Shown here piece after piece: positions 57,500-64,000 of a DNA stretch of 64,000 nt (positions are counted from its first letter, which is position 1; each line of letters begins with the position of its first letter). The notes under the pieces were generated by a model, which did no database searches, had not been told where the DNA came from, and saw only the letters and a program-made list of their open reading frames with translations. A program made the translations under genes and the position numbers. The stretch spans positions 1,612,001-1,676,000 of the forward strand of contig NC_063068.1 in assembly GCF_022605165.1 (NCBI RefSeq), read 5' to 3'. The DNA comes from Purpureocillium takamizusanense. Its lineage: Eukaryota > Ascomycota > Sordariomycetes > Hypocreales > Ophiocordycipitaceae.

Positions 57500-57840
57500 G
57501 AAGGAAACAGAGTCACGGCCTTGAGCGCGATCCGCGTTTATTTAAGAGAGCTGTTGACGGTGTACTGCAAGCACACGGCCGCTACAGTCGACGCAAGGCT
57601 CGAAGATCACGCCCTGCTAGTCCTCAAACTCGAAATCGCGCCCCAGTTTGGGCTGCGTGTGGAGCCGAAGCCAAAAAAACACGCTCGGGCCCAACGGCTT
57701 TACCTATCTCGCCCATTTCCGCTGGGTCCGAGATAGGACGGCCTTTAAGATCGGACTTGACCGACTCGACGACTCCTTCATCCGTATCCTTCTCATGTGG
57801 ACGGGTTGCCGAAGGCACGAACTAGTGTATCCCTCTCACT
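57500..57840 (+). pseudogene. DUF3435 (tyrosine-recombinase-like) fragment, frameshifted
   Basis: Two frames join at an A7 run (57668-57674). The first gives YLRELLTVYCKHTAATVDAR, then LEDHALLVLKLEIAPQFGLR and VEPKPK. The second continues NTLGPNGFTYLAHFRWVRDR, TAFKIGLDRLDDSFIRILLM and WTGCRRHELVY. This is a central portion of fungal DUF3435 proteins, upstream of the part found at 28.0-28.5 kb, so it stems from another copy. No RIP-like stop load is seen here; damage is by frameshift and truncation. Confidence 0.6.
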
Positions 57841-57878
57841 TCTCGCCCGGTTCATCTTCTCCTCCGCCGGCTCGATGC

Positions 57879-57959
57879 TTAATGGATGGGGAAATCCTGC
57901 ACCGAGACATCTCAGAAAACAGCATCATCCTCACTGATCCGGGGAAAGGTAGCGATTAG
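57879..57959 (+). pseudogene. FunK1-type protein kinase catalytic-loop fragment
   Basis: Short frame LMDGEILHRDISENSIILTD followed by PGKGSD and a stop. HRDIS-x-N-x-x-x-x-D is the catalytic loop of fungal FunK1 (fungal-type) kinases. The N-lobe and the rest of the C-lobe are absent. A GGTAGC at the end could be a former splice donor. Confidence 0.5.
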
Positions 57960-58252
57960 CGCTGACTTTAGCAACAGAGTAAAGGTGCCTCTCAGTCTTC
58001 AGTTTCCTCCCTGCCAGACTCCCAATCACACCTCGGCCATCTGGACTACCCTTCTTTGTTGTGGATTGCTCTAGGAAAAACTCTCAAGCCGCCTCACGCG
58101 CTGCTCTAGTCATACGCTGCTTTCGAACACGAAACTCAAGCTTACTAATTTCCATCTCCATTCCTAGAGCTGAGCTCCCGCCGCTCTGCGCTGAGTTGCC
58201 GCTGAGCTCGGGCTGAAGAGCCCGAATCCGGAGCTATACCATTAGAATAATA

Positions 58253-59317
58253 TTATTCATCTAAAAAGTTAGAAAATTCATCATCTAGAAGCTCAGATTC
58301 TGGCTCCGAGTCGTCCTCAACAGTCTTGCCATCCTCGTCCCACCCCATATCATCGTCTAGTATCATTGTCTTGCCAGTCAAGATATCCAGCGATTGTGTT
58401 GTAAACTGCGGAAGTGAATGAGTCAGGATCCTCATGATTTTAGGGGATGCCATTCGGGTTGCAAGAGCTTCTGCCTGTTCCTGTATCTCCGCTTTCAGCT
58501 GAAGCAATCCTCCGCCCTGGGAACCGCATCGTTTAGAGTGAGCCGCCGACGTTATCCCCGGTAGGTTCGTAGTCAGGCTCAGGTTGATGACCACCACGTT
58601 CAAGTATAGACCGTCATTGGGATCTCGAGGTTTCAAAACATCGGGGCAGATGCTGCACATGCGTAGGTGAAGGGTCCGAAGAGTACGAAGAACGGCGCCG
58701 ATAGCTGGACAAACATGATGGCCGTTCCCTTGCTGTCCCGATGAATTCAGAAAGCTTCCGGATAGATCTAGCACCAGAACGCTCAGATTCTCCACGGAGA
58801 GGAACGCTTGCATCGTGGGTAGTCGCAGATAATCCTCGGGGGTGTCGAGGGGCTCAGGAGAGCGAGGGCTCCAGGCTCGTATGCGTAAGGTACGCAACCT
58901 GTGAGATTGTTGGGCGACAATGGCAAGCTGGGCGAGGTCATTATTCAGGGTATTTATCCAGGTCTTGACCGGATTGTCCCTGGGATCCTCACTCGGGGCA
59001 GGAGCCTTTAAAGAAGACGACTCCTGCGCATATTCTTGGGGATAGGAGGTGGAGAGGCAGGATTGATATTCCCGTAGTTCAAGGTCTAGGGTTTCCAAAC
59101 TGTTCTTGAGCGGAGATGGCCTTTTTATTACCCCAGAGGTGATTAAACTCCGCAGGGTCTCTCGAGAAAGTGTGATGTACTTGAAGCACGCAGGAAGAGC
59201 GAATTCGAACCACTTTTTGCAGACTGTAAGGCGGCCTAAATCTTCGCGGAAAAAAGACGAGCCAATTTGATCAAAGATTTGTCTTAGAATCTCGGGGGGC
59301 AACCGTAGAAGTGGCAT
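58253..59317 (-). CDS. F-box protein
   Basis: Intronless, 354 residues. The N-terminus MPLLRLPPEILRQIFDQIG with the following LGRLTVCKKWFEFALPACFK is an F-box-like motif, which binds Skp1 in SCF ubiquitin ligases. The middle has leucine-rich segments (SHRLRTLRIRAWSP, LSVLVLDLSGSFL, LRTLRTLHLRMCSICP) that may form irregular LRRs for substrate binding. The C-terminus is strongly acidic (DDDMGWDEDGKTVEDDSEPE). The target is unknown. It is intact although surrounded by mobile-element relics and an AT-rich patch 140 bases upstream of its start. Confidence 0.75.
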   Translation of the reverse strand: MPLLRLPPEILRQIFDQIGSSFFREDLGRLTVCKKWFEFALPACFKYITLSRETLRSLITSGVIKRPSPLKNSLETLDLELREYQSCLSTSYPQEYAQESSSLKAPAPSEDPRDNPVKTWINTLNNDLAQLAIVAQQSHRLRTLRIRAWSPRSPEPLDTPEDYLRLPTMQAFLSVENLSVLVLDLSGSFLNSSGQQGNGHHVCPAIGAVLRTLRTLHLRMCSICPDVLKPRDPNDGLYLNVVVINLSLTTNLPGITSAAHSKRCGSQGGGLLQLKAEIQEQAEALATRMASPKIMRILTHSLPQFTTQSLDILTGKTMILDDDMGWDEDGKTVEDDSEPESELLDDEFSNFLDE

Positions 59318-59454
59318 TATGAAACCTGGTAACGCGAGTGATGAGAAGTTGTGAGAGGAAAGGACATGGGTCTGAGGCGGCAGGGCGAGAGACGGTGCGG
59401 TCTTATAGTAGCATAAAGCGGGGAGGGTGCTAAGTGGGGTAAGGCATGTGCTGC

Positions 59455-60010
59455 TATACAGAGATAATTTATTAACGCCCGACAGGCTAAACTTAATGGG
59501 GCAATATTTACTAATCTATAAATATAAGCAGATATTATATATAGATATTATATAGGAGAATATAAGGTAATTTTTGCCTTATATATTATAGCTTTAAGGA
59601 ATAAAGTCTATATAAAGTCTATATAGAGGGAAAAAAATTAATAATTAATAATAAGTATAATTAATAATGTTTTATATATTAATATTATACTTATAGCTTT
59701 AAAGCTTAAACCTATAAACTTTAGTCTTAGAATTATAAGACTCCTTTATAAAATAAGATTATATTATTATATCTCTTATTTAGCTAGCTTATTTTATATA
59801 TAGCGACTTAGCTATTATAATATTAAAGAGTTATTTATTTAGTTATTATTTATTAAGCTTAAATAAAAAATTTAAGGCTAAAATAGATTTATTAAAATAC
59901 CTTATATAAGATAAAAAACTAATATAATAGGTTTAAGATAGTAAATCTATCTATAGATAGATAGGGATCGGTCTTATTATCGATATTAAAGAGATATAAT
60001 TAAAGATAAC
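59455..60010. mobile_element. RIP-degraded patch 3
   Basis: About 550 bases of TA/TTA-rich sequence with no open frames, the same composition as blocks 1 and 2, ending where the inverted-repeat element begins. Confidence 0.75.
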
Positions 60011-60012
60011 TA

Positions 60013-60456
60013 GTGCTATTTATATAGCTCGATTTTGCTATTTATACAGCCAGTGGGTCGCTAGGGAATTTTTAGCTAATGACGTACTGCGCAGCCGCCA
60101 CCCCGCGGTCGGGCCGCAGTCTTCACAGCCCGGCATAGCCTACGCACTCCGCCTGGAGCGGAATAATATGCGCCTGATGTCATGACATCGTGAGGCATAG
60201 CGGAAAATGTGTTTTTGAGCGAACTGAGCTCGGACGGCGGGCCGGCGCGGCGGCGCGGCAGCTGCGTTATGACGATGTGATTCAACGGCATTCTGGCGCG
60301 CCGCTGCAATCCGTTGCCTGCCATCCTGCGTGCTGGAAATATCTGGTGTCGAGCCAATCCCATGGTACGCTAGTCTAGATCGGGATAGCGCTCGTTTGCA
60401 GAATGCGCGGCATGGGCGGCTGTATGATTAGCAAAATCGAGCTGTATAAATAGCAC
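60013..60456. mobile_element. 444-bp MITE-like element with terminal inverted repeats
   Basis: The left end GTGCTATTTATATAGCTCGA-TTTTGCTA and the complement of the right end GTGCTATTTATACAGCTCGA-TTTTGCTA agree at all but one of 28 bases, and similarity continues to about 40 bases. Both ends are flanked by TA (60011-60012 and 60457-60458), the target duplication expected of Tc1/mariner-type elements. The inside is GC-rich with no transposase, so it is a non-autonomous element. Confidence 0.75.
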
Positions 60457-60478
60457 TACTCATAACAAAACCTACGCC

Positions 60479-61434
60479 ATGTCTCTCTCTACTTTCGCAG
60501 GGTGCACGCACACCAGACCTCACGTGTACTTACCGAAACCCCGGAGAAAGTCTGTGCAGACACATGATGATGCGGTGCCCCGCCGCCAATGCGTGACCGG
60601 CTCCGCGGAAGTGCATTTCCGGGGAAATCTTTGGATAGGCTATGTGTCGGGTACCAAGTCTGATCACGGCTGGGTGGAACCCACTTTCACTCTGCCAACA
60701 GGCAGGAACATCCAGGTTTCGACAGACCGACACTCATTCATCTGCTGGCAAATGCAACAAGTAGATTCAATCCCCCCGCTGGCTTGACCTGACGGGGATG
60801 TCGACCGCCAATCATTATGAAGGCATATGCAACCACTGGTTTCATCCCCTACATGTCAGCTGGTGAGGCTACAACTTGCTGCATTGAAGGCCCACCGAGG
60901 TCCACATCATGGACTCGTCAACGTCGACTTGAGGCCAGAAATGCCTGTCCAAGGTTGGACACGGGATGATGCCAATATAGATGAAGTGCTTACGAAGAAT
61001 GTCAAAAAAGAAGTCTGTCATTCGCTAGGCATCAAGCTCTTGAGGATCAAAGTTTATGAGTGGGGAGGGCCGTGCTCTAGAAGCCATCTCCTACGGCATC
61101 CGGGGAAATATCGCCCTGCGCGGAGTCCTGGTGCTTAGCCCCAATGTTCAGTCTCAACGGCTTCGTGGTGGCGAACGTCCTCGCCACTCTCCCGCCCGCT
61201 AAGTTAACATGGCGCGGTTTTGCGAAACTCTTCGAGAAAGACGGGCATGTCGACGACTTGGCGATTTTGTAGCTGTTGCAAGGGCCAGATCCAACAGACT
61301 CCTCCGCTGCAGCTGCGCCGGCGCTGCTTGCCCGTCTCTGCCAAACCTCCCTATGTGTATACTACGACCAGCGCACAGAACGTCACGTAGTTAGTGTGTC
61401 CACCAAAACGCATGAAAAGTGGGTTCCCCTTTGA
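60479..61434 (+). pseudogene. Decayed gene of unknown family
   Basis: Coding-like stretches in changing frames: EGRALEAISYGIRGNIALRG (about 61.07-61.13 kb), then FSLNGFVVANVLATLPPAKL with TWRGFAKLFEKDGHVDDLAI, an in-frame TAG at about 61269, and the same frame continuing LLQGPDPTDSS...SLCVYYDQRTERHVVSVSTK, ending WVPL-TGA at 61434. At least one frameshift and one nonsense codon. Earlier ORFs (from 60479 and 60827) may belong to it. I do not recognise the family. Confidence 0.35.
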
Positions 61435-62700
61435 GCATCCAACACTGGCAACGTCCCCCAGCGCTGTCCGAGCCGCGGCGATGCCGTCTCGCCCGTGGCT
61501 CTCGGGTCGTGAAGGGGCCCCCCCCAACAACAGTCGACCGGTGACCGGTGTGCATGACGGCCATGAGAGTGAGTGATTTTCATGGCGGTCGCCTGTCGGT
61601 GATAATTCGTTATGAGCATTTTAGGAGGCACGGACACCCCAGGTGCGCAGGCAGACTAGAGCGCCGTCCTTCGACCTCCTGGATGAGTCGGAGGGCGGAG
61701 GTGACGCGGTCGCTTAAGTTTCCGGACCGTCTTTGATGCCATAGATCTCCTCGGATATTGACCCTGTGCTATGATCTCGCCAATTCTGTACATGTCAGCA
61801 CAGTGTGCGACTAAGACTTTATAGTGCCCCCGGTGTGAAAGATGAGAGCATCGATATGGCAGTCGCCCTGGTTATCGAACCCCCTTTCCGGGCCGGCCGC
61901 GGTCATGTCCTCGTCGCTTAGGGCCAAGGCGCGTGTCTCATCCTCCTGGGACGAAGAAAAAAAGCTTTTCGACTCCTCATGGTGAGCAGAGGCGATCGCT
62001 AGGACCACGAGCACAACAGCGGGACGAGAGCGACCAAAATGATGGCAGGCTGGCTGGTCGTGGCTGATATTGCGCTTCACGACTGTGAGCTACGGCTCTA
62101 CCGTTGAGCGGTGCAACACCCGACATGCGGCAATACAGACGTCAAGATACAGCGCAACAAGCCGGTGACTGTCAGTCATCTGGCTCGGGAAGCCGCACGG
62201 GTGCGTGCTCCCTCCTCTCTGCCAGAGGCTTTTCAGACGAGACCGTTCTGCTGGAGTCGCCTTGTATGGAGCCCGCGTCGCGCGCCGAGAGACGTTTCCA
62301 CGCACGGTGAAGAAAGGAGAAGCCAGAAGTAGGGGGCGAAGACCCTGGCCTTGGGTTTTCGACAGGCCAAGTTCGGGCGAAGTCCTCGACGGGGGCGCGA
62401 CCTGCTCGTGTCCTGCGGGGTGAACCTCGTGAGCCACTACGGCGCAGCCGAGGTTGGGCAGCTTCTTGCCTCCTTCCGCCCTGATGGTGACAAGAGATGG
62501 AACTACGTACGCGAGGACGACAGTGTGTCGCTGTATCTGCGACGGGTGCTGCAGGGGCCAAGTTTGTACGAGTGTGTTTGCCACTGACGGCTGGCCAGCG
62601 CGCTCTCCGGGCCTGACGGCCGCTCCGGTGCTCGACCAGAGCTTCGTCAATAAGTTTGTAGGGTGCTTCTTGAACAACGTCTTCAGGGGTTCCCAAAAGG
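61435..62700. other. No gene identified
   Basis: About 1.3 kb. Overlapping ORFs up to 232 codons on the minus strand lack domain character and partly mirror the gluconokinase relic. Likely decayed sequence. Confidence 0.4.
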
Positions 62701-63060
62701 CAGCACCGGCACAGACCGCTGTCGTCGTTGCCGGGCCATGCGGCACAGAAAAGACGGTAGCAGGCAGCGAGATAGCCACATGGCTTGGCGTCTCTTGTCT
62801 TGCGAGCGACTACCTTCACAGTAAGGCCTCCGTGAACAAAAGGCGCGGTGATGAAGCCCCGTCGGACCAAGATCGCGATGCGTGGCTCGCACGCATCGGC
62901 GCACGGTCAGAAGAGACTATCACCGGCCTGGGGCTGCCGGTCAGTGGTGGTAAGCTGCTCAGCCGTGAAGCAGTCGCACCGCAGCCTACTGCGCGAGAGG
63001 CTGCGCAATTACGGCATCAGGACGATTTTCGTCCCCCTGCAGGCTGGTAAAGATGCATTT
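62700..63060 (+). pseudogene. Gluconokinase relic
   Basis: Reads TAVVVAGPCGTEKTVAGSEI, then ATWLGVSCLASDYLHSKASV and DQDRDAWLARIGARSEETIT. After a one-base frameshift near 62940 it continues VVVSCSAVKQSHRSLLRERL, RNYGIRTIFV and PLQAGKD. Order and spacing match gluconokinase (P-loop, D-D-L-H, D-R-x-x-W-L, V-x-x-C-S-A-L-K). The P-loop is GPCGTEKT instead of GxxGxGKT, and the GDDLH motif is ASDYLH, so it would be inactive even without the frameshift. No clear start; 3' end lost after GKD. Confidence 0.65.
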
Positions 63061-64000
63061 GATCCAGCGGGTAGAGAGTCGAAAGGGATATTATATGGGC
63101 GGCGCTCTGGTTGAAGGGCAGCTTCTGGTGTAGGAAGGGGCCGCGACTGAAGAGACAGATGAGGTGCCAGTGGATGCCGAAGCTGATGCGCAGTCCGTCG
63201 TGGGGGGAAGTGAAATGGCTTTTAGAAAGGGTCATGAGGATGAATTAGGACCGAGGGGGGGTTGCGCAAGTGAAACGCGTCGATGATGCACGGAGATGAC
63301 GATGCCGGAGAGTGGTCGTCCAGTCCTTTTAGGTAGTCCAGGGCTGTCACTTGCTCGCTAGAAAGTAGACAACAATAGAATTGGACACTGTATGAGCCTC
63401 CACTGACTTACATAGATGCAAATGCCGGCCACTCTATTCTGAGCAACGCCGGTTCCTCTCATCACCGTGGCTTCTCTCTCTCTCTCACGTCGTCGTGTCA
63501 GGTCTAGACGCAGGGTTGGCGTTCAACTTGCAACCGCCCGACTGCCCTTTTTTTCTGTCATCGGAAGTGCGGCACCCAAACCACTGGTTTGACGACCCCG
63601 CAGGTGACATGCCCAAGGCAATTGAGCCGTCGTCTCAAAAGTCGTGCGGGCCGCTGCATCGTGAGACGGTGAGCGTGTGACGAGCGGAGAAGCGGGAAGC
63701 GCGGGGCCTCTTTGACGTCTCGAGTCGCATGAACCAGGGGTCTGCCCCCCTTGGTCAAGACTCAAACCTGCCTCTCAATCCCAGCGTCTGCCCCGGATAT
63801 GCCATCGTGAGATCTCTTCTCGACCTCTTTTCTCCCTTTTTGTCTTTTCTTTTCCCTGTTTCGATCCTGGCTGTGGTTGACCGTGTGGGCAGTCCATCTT
63901 TTTTTTCTCTCTCATTTTGCAATTAATCATCTCGCAGGCGAGGAATTGCTGGGCAATTGAAACAAGATTCGAATTCGATCCGATCCCCCTTCCACTCGCC
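63061..64000. other. Right end of window, no gene identified
   Basis: About 0.9 kb with short ORFs and C/T-rich tracts (TCTCTCTCTCTC near 63.48 kb, T-runs near 63.9 kb). It could be leader or promoter of a gene beyond the window. Confidence 0.4.

Noticed and set aside
62090..62870. Two overlapping minus-strand ORFs of about 230 codons
   Set aside because: They run antisense to the gluconokinase relic and have no domain character.

Overview
The window is nuclear DNA of a filamentous ascomycete (Pezizomycotina; a Sordariomycete is likely but unproven). Protein genes have several introns of about 47-112 bases with GTRNGT-type donors, CTAAC/CTGAC-type branch sites and YAG acceptors. Several families are typical of moulds: DUF3433, PTH11/rhodopsin-like 7TM, P450nor, AsaB-like. 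Long AT-rich blocks saturated with TA dinucleotides and stop codons in all frames are what repeat-induced point mutation (RIP) leaves behind. Gene models below were assembled by eye from open frames and splice consensus; phases were checked by arithmetic.

Layout. 0-15 kb is a gene-bearing segment: the 3' end of a basic Ser/Pro-rich protein, a DUF3433 membrane protein, a pirin, a tRNA-Trp gene with a very unusual insert, a large coiled-coil protein, a nitrilase, and the last exon of a gene whose remainder is lost where an AT-rich block begins. 15.1-21.6 kb and 28.6-32.5 kb are RIP-degraded heterochromatin-like blocks. Between them lies a less damaged island (21.6-28.5 kb) with remnants of DUF3505-like and DUF3435-like mobile-element genes and one apparently intact AsaB/CmcJ-type hydroxylase gene. 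32.8-38 kb returns to ordinary genes: SAICAR synthetase (ADE1), a PLP aminotransferase and D-arabinono-1,4-lactone oxidase (ALO1).

38.8-46.6 kb holds a 7TM PTH11-like protein, a cucumopine-synthase-like protein, a cytochrome P450 and a truncated, broken ABC transporter. Together the middle two look like the core of a small, uncharacterised specialised-metabolism locus. 46.9-55 kb carries an EXPERA-like membrane protein, a DUF924 protein, a sugar transporter and a P450nor-type nitric oxide reductase. 57-64 kb is a graveyard: DUF3435 and FunK1-kinase fragments, an intact F-box gene, another AT-rich patch, a 444-bp terminal-inverted-repeat element, an unidentified decayed gene and a gluconokinase relic.

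Most striking observation: the tRNA-Trp gene at 7061-7198 (minus) carries, exactly between positions 26 and 27, a 56-base insert with all the marks of a spliceosomal intron (GTATGT donor, ACTAAC branch site, CAG acceptor). It sits in addition to a short insert at the usual tRNA intron site.
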